Shown here: positions 1-5,394 of the stretch, piece after piece
Layout: every line of letters begins with the position of its first letter
Position numbering within the stretch: the first letter of the stretch is position 1
Source of the DNA: Acidobacteriota bacterium
GTDB lineage: Bacteria; Acidobacteriota; Aminicenantia; UBA2199
Assembly: GCA_021817755.1 (NCBI GenBank)
Contig: JAKAGC010000116.1
Span: 1 to 8,945 of the forward strand
DNA length: 8,945 nt
Direction of reading: 5' to 3'
Translations under genes and position numbers: made by a program
Notes under the pieces: generated by a model
What the model saw: only the letters and a program-made list of their open reading frames with translations
Told to the model about the DNA's origin: nothing
Database searches by the model: none

Positions 1-1
1 G

Positions 2-811
2 ATTAAGCGAATCTATTTCAAAAGTCTGATTCCCTTTTCATTGAAATACAGCCATAAAATTGTAACCGTATCCCAATCTACCCGCCGGGATATTTTAGAA
101 CGTTTTCCTAATATTGCCCCTGAGAAATTTCATGTCATCCACCACGGCGTAACACTTACTATTAGTTCTCCCAATGCATCTAATCACCTGGAAACATTCC
201 GGTTGACTCCCAAAAAGTACTTCCTCTATGTGGGAACACTAGAACCCAGAAAAAATATACCGGGGATAATCGAGGCTTTTTTTCATGCCGTTGTTAATAA
301 CCCCCAGAGACAGGAAGGATTTAAACTCGTAATCACAGGTAAAAAGGGATGGTTTTACGAAAAGATATTCGAAACTGTTTCAAAACTCGGTATCGAGGAT
401 GAAGTCATATTCACCGGTTATATCGACGAAAATGTAAAAAATTCCCTCTTATCCAATGCATTCGGATTCGTTTATCCCTCCTATTATGAAGGATTCGGCC
501 TGCCAATATTGGAAGCGATGGCTTACGGTGTTCCCGTTATTACCGGTAATGTCTCCTCGCTCCCTGAAGTTGCCGGTGATGCCGCTATACTCATTAATCC
601 CCAAAAATGGGAAGAGATTTCCGCAGCCATGACACGTTTATTATCCAATCCTGATTTTTACATGGAGCTTTCGGAAAAAAGTAGTACCAGGGCACGGTTA
701 TTTACCTGGCAAAAGGCAGCCGAAGAAACTCTCGCTTTATTTCTTCCCACGTCTAACAACCCCGAAACAGATAATCCCAATAACACCGATGGAGACACTT
801 GTGGAAAATAA
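2..811 (+). CDS. Glycosyltransferase family 4, C-terminal part (5' end outside window)
   Basis: This is the last 269 residues of a retaining GT-B glycosyltransferase, which would move a sugar from a nucleotide-sugar donor to a growing surface glycan on the cytoplasmic side. The reading frame is open to the left edge. The residues before the first possible start (TTG at 41) already fit the family (the linker ending SHKIVTVSQSTRRDI), so the real start lies outside the window. Visible GT4 features are the acceptor-side HHGV, the domain-joining FLYVGTLEPRKN, a donor-domain VITGKKGW segment, and EGFGLPILE, whose two Glu codons start at 488 and 512 (the E-x7-E donor-binding signature). A hydrophilic Asn/Asp/Thr-rich tail (NNPETDNPNNTDG) ends the protein. 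It overlaps the next glycosyltransferase gene, so the two are probably co-transcribed. Family is certain; donor and acceptor sugars cannot be read. Mannosyl- or other hexosyltransferase is typical of the group. Confidence 0.93.
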   Translation: MKRIYFKSLIPFSLKYSHKIVTVSQSTRRDILERFPNIAPEKFHVIHHGVTLTISSPNASNHLETFRLTPKKYFLYVGTLEPRKNIPGIIEAFFHAVVNNPQRQEGFKLVITGKKGWFYEKIFETVSKLGIEDEVIFTGYIDENVKNSLLSNAFGFVYPSYYEGFGLPILEAMAYGVPVITGNVSSLPEVAGDAAILINPQKWEEISAAMTRLLSNPDFYMELSEKSSTRARLFTWQKAAEETLALFLPTSNNPETDNPNNTDGDTCGK

Positions 812-1628
812 GGAACGTTACACATTAACCATATCCATCGTTACGTTTAATAACCGTGATAAAATTGAAAAAGCGTTGAATTCGGTTATTGCCGCAGGTG
901 CCTTATTAGATAGCTATCACATCATCGTTGTCGATAACGGTTCTTCCGATTCTACCCCAGAATTTATCGCCACTCATTTTCCCCAGGTTACAATTATTCA
1001 TTCCGAAAATGTCGGATATGGCGCCGGCCATAATAAAGCAATGAATGAAATAAAAGGGCTCTCTCAATATCATCTGGTAATGAATCCCGATGTTTATTTT
1101 CCTCAGGAAGTTTTTCAACAATTAATCCGGTTTATGGATGAAACCCCAGATGCAGGTCTCGTGATGCCCAAAATTCTATATCCCGATAATTCCATCCAGT
1201 ATCTATGTAAAATGCTGCCCACTCCTTTCGATCTCATCGGGAGACGTTTCCTTCCCGGTTTCCTAAAGCCCTTGTTCCGAAACCATTCCACCCGGTACGA
1301 GTTCAGACATAAAAACTACGAAGAAATGATGAACGTTCCCCATTTATCCGGATGTTTTATGTTTCTACGTTCCCAGGTTCTTGAAACTGTCGGTGGTTTT
1401 GATCCCCGATTTTTTATGTACCTTGAAGATGTCGATTTCTCACGCCGCATTCATCTCTTATACCGAACGCTTTATTATCCGTTTGTTTCAATTTATCATC
1501 ATTATAACCAGGGTTCTTACAAAAAATGGCGACTCTTAAAATACCATGTAACTTCCGCGGTTAAATACTTTAACAAATGGGGATGGTTTTTCGATAAAGA
1601 GAGACGTATCATCAATCGATCGTTATAA
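801..1628 (+). CDS. Glycosyltransferase family 2, rhamnosyltransferase (WbbL)-like
   Basis: An inverting GT-A glycosyltransferase of about 275 residues, acting at the cytoplasmic membrane face in O-antigen or exopolysaccharide assembly. Motifs in order, numbered from the alternative ATG at 789: strand-1 TISIVTFNNR (14-23), VVDNGSSDS with D49, ENVGYGAGHNKAMN (73-86), the metal-binding NPDVYF around D101, LSGCFMFLR (187-194), and VGGFDPRFFMYLEDVDFSRR with the E213/D214 pair characteristic of the WbbL-type group. I place the start at GTG 801 because GGAG (791-794) stands six bases before it, whereas ATG 789 has no ribosome-binding site. The overlap with the GT4 gene is then 11 bases (23 with the ATG), which suggests translational coupling. 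The family is firm; rhamnose as donor is only suggested by similarity to WbbL-type enzymes. No intrinsic terminator follows immediately. Confidence 0.92.
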   Translation: MENKERYTLTISIVTFNNRDKIEKALNSVIAAGALLDSYHIIVVDNGSSDSTPEFIATHFPQVTIIHSENVGYGAGHNKAMNEIKGLSQYHLVMNPDVYFPQEVFQQLIRFMDETPDAGLVMPKILYPDNSIQYLCKMLPTPFDLIGRRFLPGFLKPLFRNHSTRYEFRHKNYEEMMNVPHLSGCFMFLRSQVLETVGGFDPRFFMYLEDVDFSRRIHLLYRTLYYPFVSIYHHYNQGSYKKWRLLKYHVTSAVKYFNKWGWFFDKERRIINRSL

Positions 1629-1887
1629 TTCCCACTATCCCTCTAACTTCTTTATAAACCCGTTTATCTCCGTTTATAAACATTCAACTCTTTCTTTTCT
1701 TTTTTATAAAAACTTATATTTAATAAAAGCATAAATTATTTATTAACAATCTTCTAAACTGTTTTATATCCGCCATCATTACAATATAAAATTTATCCGG
1801 GACCATTACCGGTATTTTCTCTAATACTGGTAAAAGAATTGCTTCTTCTTTTTATTAATAAATTCAAACAGGAATAGAGGTTAAAAG
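1629..1887. other. AT-rich intergenic region between glycosyltransferase operon and beta-barrel gene
   Basis: These 259 bases hold no credible gene. The octamer TTTATAAA occurs three times (1651-1658, 1673-1680, 1703-1710), and the middle copy sits in the 10-base palindrome GTTTATAAAC (1672-1681). CCGTTTAT is directly repeated at 1660-1667 and 1670-1677. Several TATAAA/TATATT-like boxes occur at 1700-1795, but none has a convincing -35 partner, so I do not fix a promoter. The most ordered element is the inverted repeat at 1806-1833, listed separately. The region must hold the 3' end of the glycosyltransferase transcript and the promoter of the beta-barrel gene. Confidence 0.6.
1806..1833. repeat. 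Inverted repeat, possible operator or RNA hairpin
   Basis: Eleven-base arms TTACCGGTATT (1806-1816) and AATACTGGTAA (1823-1833) flank the six-base spacer TTCTCT. They are complementary at ten positions, and the eleventh would be a G-U pair in RNA. A second weaker pairing (AAAAGAA 1832-1838 with TTCTTTT 1846-1852) leads into a T-rich run at 1849-1853. It could be a terminator for the upstream operon, although it lies about 180 bases past the stop, or a regulatory site 55 to 82 bases before the ATG at 1888. The symmetry is seen directly; the role is undecided. Confidence 0.5.
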
Positions 1888-2409
1888 ATGAAAAATGTTT
1901 TTTTGATGATCGGTTGTATACTTGTTTTCTTTATGGGATTGAATGCTGGGATAATTCTGGAAGGGAATTGCGGTTTGTATCATTTTTCAGATGATAATTT
2001 TAAAGAGCATTTTGGTGAGAAGGCCAGTCTTTTCGGTTTCGGTATCGGATATGAGTTTAATCATGTCGCATTAATTTTATCCGGGGAATACATGAACCGG
2101 GTCGGTGAGGATGATCAAGGGGCAAAAGGTATTGATTTTCAACTCATCCCTGTTTCGTTAACCGCCCGTTATTTATTTTCAAAAGGAGCGCTTCAACCTT
2201 TCCTCGGCCTTGGCCTTTCATATAATAAATATGATGATGATGTCGATGCTGCCATGGGGTTGATTGCAGAAGCAGGCGGATATTTTCGACTTGTTAAAAA
2301 ATTGTATTTCGGCGCGTTAATTAAATACAACTATTTAAAATTCCTTCCCCAGGGCCTGGAAGTTAAAATGAGAGGTATATCGATGGAGGTGGGAATCACC
2401 TTTAAGTAA
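1888..2409 (+). CDS. Exported small outer-membrane beta-barrel protein
   Basis: A 173-residue protein with an N-terminal signal peptide: MK, a hydrophobic core from about 4 to 18, and a likely signal peptidase I site after LNA (residue 20). The mature part alternates short amphipathic strands with turns or acidic loops, for example FGFGIGYEFN, HVALILSGEYM, PVSLTARYLF, PFLGLGLSYNKY, LYFGALIKYNYL and the final ISMEVGITFK. This pattern and length fit an eight-stranded OmpA-transmembrane-type barrel (the OMP_b-brl group). Such proteins are structural or of unknown specific function. The start is well set, with GAGG at 1877-1880 seven bases before ATG. It appears to be a single-gene unit, flanked by 259 and 178 bases of non-coding DNA. 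The coding strand is richer in G than C, unlike neighbouring + strand genes. No ligand or partner can be named. Confidence 0.8.
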   Translation: MKNVFLMIGCILVFFMGLNAGIILEGNCGLYHFSDDNFKEHFGEKASLFGFGIGYEFNHVALILSGEYMNRVGEDDQGAKGIDFQLIPVSLTARYLFSKGALQPFLGLGLSYNKYDDDVDAAMGLIAEAGGYFRLVKKLYFGALIKYNYLKFLPQGLEVKMRGISMEVGITFK

Positions 2410-2587
2410 AATAGATGAATCCGTGGAGAGATGGATTGGGAAAGGAGTGTGATATTGCAAATTTCACAATTTTTTTGTGGTAATAATCAACAAATTGGTG
2501 TATAATATTCCGGTTTTGCCCTTAATAGGACAGGGCCCGAAATAATTTCAACCGCAAAAATCCAACATTAGAGGAAAAAGGCTATCA
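2410..2587. other. Intergenic region with leader of radical SAM gene
   Basis: This 178-base gap contains a small hairpin, CACAA-TTTTT-TTGTG (2465-2479), a perfect -10 box (2501-2506), and in the likely leader GCCCT/AGGGC arms (2518-2522 and 2532-2536) with a nine-base loop. AAGG at 2578-2581 lies six bases before the ATG at 2588, and GAGG at 2571-2574 lies further upstream. No clear intrinsic terminator for the beta-barrel gene is visible. No known riboswitch, including a cobalamin type, is recognisable, and the leader of about 75 bases is too short for a full cobalamin riboswitch. Confidence 0.5.
2478..2506 (+). promoter_or_regulatory. Candidate sigma70 promoter for the radical SAM gene
   Basis: A perfect TATAAT stands at 2501-2506, about 80 bases before the ATG at 2588. 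The -35 region is poor: TGGTAA (2478-2483) gives a 17-base spacer but matches consensus at only three positions, and TTGTGG (2475-2480) matches better but gives a 20-base spacer. Transcription would begin near 2513. Confidence 0.45.
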
Positions 2588-3976
2588 ATGAAATTGACAC
2601 TAATTAAACCCAACATCGGCTCCAGGAATGGATTAAAGTACAAAGACATCGGTTGTATGGAACCTTATGCACTCTCAATTATTGCCGGATTGACTCCTCC
2701 CGGTATCGATATTCGTTTTATCGATGAACGCATGGAAAATATCGATTTCGATTCCCCTACCGATATCGTCGCAATTAATGTAGAGACATTTACTGCTCGT
2801 AGAGCTTACCAGATCGCCCGAACCTTCCGTTCCAGGCACGTTACCGTTATTCTCGGAGGGTTTCACCCCTCCCTCATCCCCACTGAAGCGATTCGTTTCG
2901 CCGATTCTGTCGTGATCGGTGAAGTCGAACCCATTTGGAGTTCTATTCTTCATGACTTCCGAACCGGAAATTTAAAAAAAGTCTACAACAGCGGTTACCG
3001 TTGTGACATGAAAGGAATTCTTCCGGATCGTTCCATTTTTAACCGGTACAGGTATCTTCCGTTCACTCTTACTCACTACTCTCGCGGCTGCCCATACAGT
3101 TGCACTTATTGCCCCGATGCAGTTCTATATGAAGGCAACATCCGCTACCGGCCTGTTGAGGATGTTATTACCGATATCGAAAGTCAGAGCCGCCCCTATA
3201 TCTTTTTCGTCGATAATAACATCTCTGCCAATAAGCAAAAATTTAAAGAACTGTTGCGGGAGTTAATTCCATTGCAAATCAAATGGGTCAGCCAGGCGGA
3301 TATTAATGTCGGCGAAGATGACGAACTACTCGACCTTATGAAAAAAAGCGGCTGCGAAGGCCTCGTCGTCGGATTCGAAACTTTGAATCCCGACAACCTT
3401 ACCCTAATGAATAAACCCCAAAACATAAAGGCTTTTTCCAGGTATGACATGAATATTACCCGTATCCACGATCACGGTATCGCCATATGGGCCGCGTTCC
3501 TGTTCGGTTATGATTCCGATACCAAAGATACCTTTAAATATACCATGGACTTTGCTTTAAGACACAAATTTCACTTTGCCGGATTTAACCCACTCATCCC
3601 CTACTACGGTACTCCCATCTACAACCGCCTTCAAGCCGAAAAACGCCTTCTATTCGATAAGTGGTGGTTAAATCCTGCCTACCGCTTCGGAGATGTTACC
3701 TTTCAACCCAAACATATGACCCCTGAAGAATTATCCCATGGGTGTATCGATTCATTAAAATACTTTTCAGGATTTCCTTCTCTTCTCAAACGCAGTACCA
3801 ATTTTAAAGTCGTATTTAAGGACTTTTTCTTATTTAAGGTATTTTTTATTTATAATATGCTAATTCGAAGAGAAATCAGAAAAAAGGAGTATATCGAGCT
3901 CGGATATACCCTCGGAAGTGATGCTCCCGAAATTTACTATCCCGGGGACCCATTACTCGAAGAATTAAGAAATTAA
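2588..3976 (+). CDS. B12-binding domain radical SAM protein, substrate unknown
   Basis: A 462-residue cytoplasmic enzyme. Residues 1-140 fit a cobalamin-binding Rossmann domain, with PTDIVAINVETFTARRAY (57-74), VILGGFHPS (88-95) and ADSVVIGEVEPIW (105-117). The classical DxHxxG cobalamin ligand motif is absent, as in several B12-radical SAM families. The radical SAM core follows, with the iron-sulfur motif RGCPYSCTYC and Cys168, Cys172, Cys175 (CX3CX2C). Further core strands are IFFVDNNISAN (205-215), KWVSQADIN (232-240) and VGFETLNPDN (261-270). WWLNPAYRFG (359-368) and a hydrophobic, basic-flanked stretch (406-433) near the C-terminus may mediate membrane contact. Relatives with this layout are mostly uncharacterised; the superfamily includes methyltransferases, cyclases and lipid-modifying enzymes. 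It is transcribed alone and converges on the dehydrogenase gene. Class is certain; reaction unknown. Confidence 0.93.
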   Translation: MKLTLIKPNIGSRNGLKYKDIGCMEPYALSIIAGLTPPGIDIRFIDERMENIDFDSPTDIVAINVETFTARRAYQIARTFRSRHVTVILGGFHPSLIPTEAIRFADSVVIGEVEPIWSSILHDFRTGNLKKVYNSGYRCDMKGILPDRSIFNRYRYLPFTLTHYSRGCPYSCTYCPDAVLYEGNIRYRPVEDVITDIESQSRPYIFFVDNNISANKQKFKELLRELIPLQIKWVSQADINVGEDDELLDLMKKSGCEGLVVGFETLNPDNLTLMNKPQNIKAFSRYDMNITRIHDHGIAIWAAFLFGYDSDTKDTFKYTMDFALRHKFHFAGFNPLIPYYGTPIYNRLQAEKRLLFDKWWLNPAYRFGDVTFQPKHMTPEELSHGCIDSLKYFSGFPSLLKRSTNFKVVFKDFFLFKVFFIYNMLIRREIRKKEYIELGYTLGSDAPEIYYPGDPLLEELRN

Positions 3977-3991
3977 ATTTATCGATAAGAA
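3977..3991. other. Convergent gene junction with short palindrome
   Basis: Only 15 bases separate the two convergent stop codons. They include the perfect 10-base palindrome TTATCGATAA (3979-3988), too short and AT-rich to act as a strong terminator for either gene. Transcripts from the two sides probably overlap at their 3' ends. Confidence 0.5.
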
Positions 3992-5164
3992 TCAATCGTT
4001 TCTTGCTCGGAATGCCGGGATTCCCGTAATGTGTTCTCCAAGAATCAGGGCATGAACATCATGTGTGCCCTCATATGTTTTAACCGATTCCAGGTTACAC
4101 ATATGGCGAATCACCGGGTATTCCAGCGAGATACCGTTTGCTCCCAGTATATCCCGTGCTTCCCTGGCGATATTCAATGCCATGTAAACATTGTTCCGCT
4201 TTAACATCGAAATATGAACATACTCTGCTTTCCCTTTATCTTTTAAGCGTCCTACTTGAAGAGCCAATAACTGCGCCTTTGTAATTTCCGTTAACATATC
4301 TGCCAGTTTCTGTTGTACCAACTGAAATGCCGCAATCGGCGAATCGAATTGAATACGGGTTTTTGAATAATCCAACGCTGTCAGGTAACAATCCATAGCG
4401 GCCCCAATCGCTCCCCACCCAATACCATAACGCGCTTGAGTCAAACATTTTAACGGACATTTTAAACCCTGACTGTTCGGCATTAATTGGCTCTCCGGCA
4501 ACTCCACATCTTCGAATACCAGCTCCGATGTTATCGATGCTCGCAAACTTGCCTTATGCTTAATCTCCGGTGCAGAAAATCCCTTCATTCCTTTTTCCAC
4601 CAAAAAGCCACGGATTCCATCCGGTGTTTTTGCCCAAACAACTGCCACATCTGCAATCGTTCCATTGGTGATCCACATTTTGGACCCATTTAAAATCCAG
4701 CGATCTCCTTTCTTTACCGCATTCGTTTTCATTCCACCCGGATTCGAACCGAAATCCGCTTCCGTTAAACCGAAACATCCGATTTTTTCTCCCTGGATTA
4801 ATCCCGGTAGATACTTCTGCCGTTGTTCTTCCGAACCGAATGTATAAATCGGGTAAATGACAAGCGCACTTTGTACCGAAGCAAAGCTCCGTACACCGCT
4901 GTCGCCTCGCTCCAATTCCTGCATCATTAATCCATATGCTGTATTGGATATTCCCGCGCCACCGTACTCATTTAAGGTAGCGCCGAATAACCCAAGGCTC
5001 GCCATCTCTTTAACCAATTGAAAAGGGAATTCCCCTTTTTCATAATAATCACCGATTATCGGCTTTACCCGTTCCATGACGAATTCATTTGTCGTCCCCA
5101 GGACCATTTTTTCTTCGTCAGTCAACAACTCCTCTATATTTACGAAATCTACATAATGATTCAT
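3992..5164 (-). CDS. Glutaryl-CoA dehydrogenase-like acyl-CoA dehydrogenase
   Basis: A full-length 390-residue FAD-dependent acyl-CoA dehydrogenase, expected to be a soluble homotetramer passing electrons to electron-transfer flavoprotein. Landmarks are GATLNEYGGAG (61-71), FGLTEADFGSNPGG (131-144, FAD/substrate loop), WITNG (164-168), QARYGIGWGAIGAA (243-256) and KTYEGTHDVHALILG (362-376), with Glu365 at the catalytic base position. Several features favour glutaryl-CoA over a plain fatty acyl substrate: SGVRSFASVQSALV keeps Arg92 and Ser96, matching residues that hold the distal carboxylate in human GCDH (Arg94, Ser98), and the C-terminal half reads like GCDH. Tyr364, before the catalytic Glu, is retained. 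From memory this position differs in non-decarboxylating forms, so crotonyl-CoA and CO2 are the likelier products. GGAGG lies four bases upstream of the start. It stands alone, with no ETF or other acyl-CoA gene nearby. A related acyl-CoA dehydrogenase specificity remains possible. Confidence 0.92.
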   Translation of the reverse strand: MNHYVDFVNIEELLTDEEKMVLGTTNEFVMERVKPIIGDYYEKGEFPFQLVKEMASLGLFGATLNEYGGAGISNTAYGLMMQELERGDSGVRSFASVQSALVIYPIYTFGSEEQRQKYLPGLIQGEKIGCFGLTEADFGSNPGGMKTNAVKKGDRWILNGSKMWITNGTIADVAVVWAKTPDGIRGFLVEKGMKGFSAPEIKHKASLRASITSELVFEDVELPESQLMPNSQGLKCPLKCLTQARYGIGWGAIGAAMDCYLTALDYSKTRIQFDSPIAAFQLVQQKLADMLTEITKAQLLALQVGRLKDKGKAEYVHISMLKRNNVYMALNIAREARDILGANGISLEYPVIRHMCNLESVKTYEGTHDVHALILGEHITGIPAFRARND

Positions 5165-5188
5165 TTCGCCTCCGGCTTTAATTACGTT

Positions 5189-5217
5189 ATTTTATTGCCT
5201 TTTAAATTCGTTGTCAA
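5189..5217 (-). promoter_or_regulatory. Near-consensus sigma70 promoter of the dehydrogenase gene
   Basis: Read on the minus strand, TTGACA (5217-5212, six of six) is followed by a 17-base spacer and TAAAAT (5194-5189, five of six). Transcription would start near 5182. That gives a leader of about 18 bases containing the GGAGG ribosome-binding site. This is the clearest promoter in the window and suggests substantial basal expression. Confidence 0.8.
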
Positions 5218-5260
5218 CCCTCATCTCGTTTCCACTCATATCACCTCACACTACTATTGC

Positions 5261-5274
5261 TTTTCTTAAGAAAA
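5261..5274. promoter_or_regulatory. Perfect 14-base palindrome, candidate operator
   Basis: TTTTCTTAAGAAAA is identical to its own reverse complement. It lies about 45 bases upstream of the -35 box of the dehydrogenase promoter and about 120 bases upstream of the glycosidase start, a position from which a dimeric regulator could affect either gene. The symmetry is seen directly; the regulatory role is inferred, and AT-rich palindromes of this size can arise by chance. Confidence 0.35.
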
Positions 5275-5394
5275 ACATTATCTATTTTTTTTGCAAAAAA
5301 ATCCATATTTATTGCGTCTCTTTATATTGAAAAATGAACCGTAGTCTAGTACTCTTTTTTGGTAATATATATAACGCTTACCAGGAGAAACCGA

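Larger units (their letters stand above)
5165..5394. other. Divergent intergenic region (dehydrogenase / GH36 glycosidase)
   Basis: These 230 bases carry the outward control signals for two divergent genes. The dehydrogenase promoter is clear (5189-5217). A perfect palindrome lies at 5261-5274. For the glycosidase, the best + strand candidate is TTGAAA (5327-5332) with a 17-base spacer to TACTCT (5350-5355), a weak -10. TTGCAA (5291-5296) has no suitable partner. The glycosidase ribosome-binding site AGGAGA is at 5383-5388. No gene fits in this stretch. Confidence 0.5.

Noticed and set aside
41..43. TTG as the start of the GT4 gene.
   Set aside because: The frame is open upstream to the window edge and the residues before it already fit the family, so the gene is cut by the window.
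1651..1710. Three TTTATAAA copies considered as a repeat array or CRISPR-like element.
   Set aside because: The units are only eight bases, unevenly spaced (22 and 30 bases) and made of AT only. This is expected in AT-rich spacer DNA and has no CRISPR repeat-spacer pattern.
1888..1920. Lipoprotein signal at Cys10 of the barrel protein, and similarly Cys22 of the glycosidase.
   Set aside because: Cys10 is too early and lies inside the hydrophobic core. The glycosidase has Thr rather than Gly/Ala/Ser before Cys22. Ordinary signal peptidase I sites fit both better.
2415..2505. Short overlapping ORFs of 17 to 24 codons after the beta-barrel gene, including a TTG-start one (2455) with AGGAG seven bases upstream.
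   Set aside because: They are very short, of low complexity, run into the TATAAT box of the next promoter, and encode nothing recognisable. The ribosome-binding match is probably chance.
3977..3991. Bidirectional terminator between the convergent genes.
   Set aside because: The 10-base palindrome leaves no loop and has only two G/C pairs, so it cannot form a stable terminator hairpin.
5359..5394. TTG start for the glycosidase, 36 bases upstream of ATG 5395.
   Set aside because: It has no ribosome-binding site and would put a charged stretch before the signal peptide, while ATG 5395 has AGGAGA at ideal spacing.
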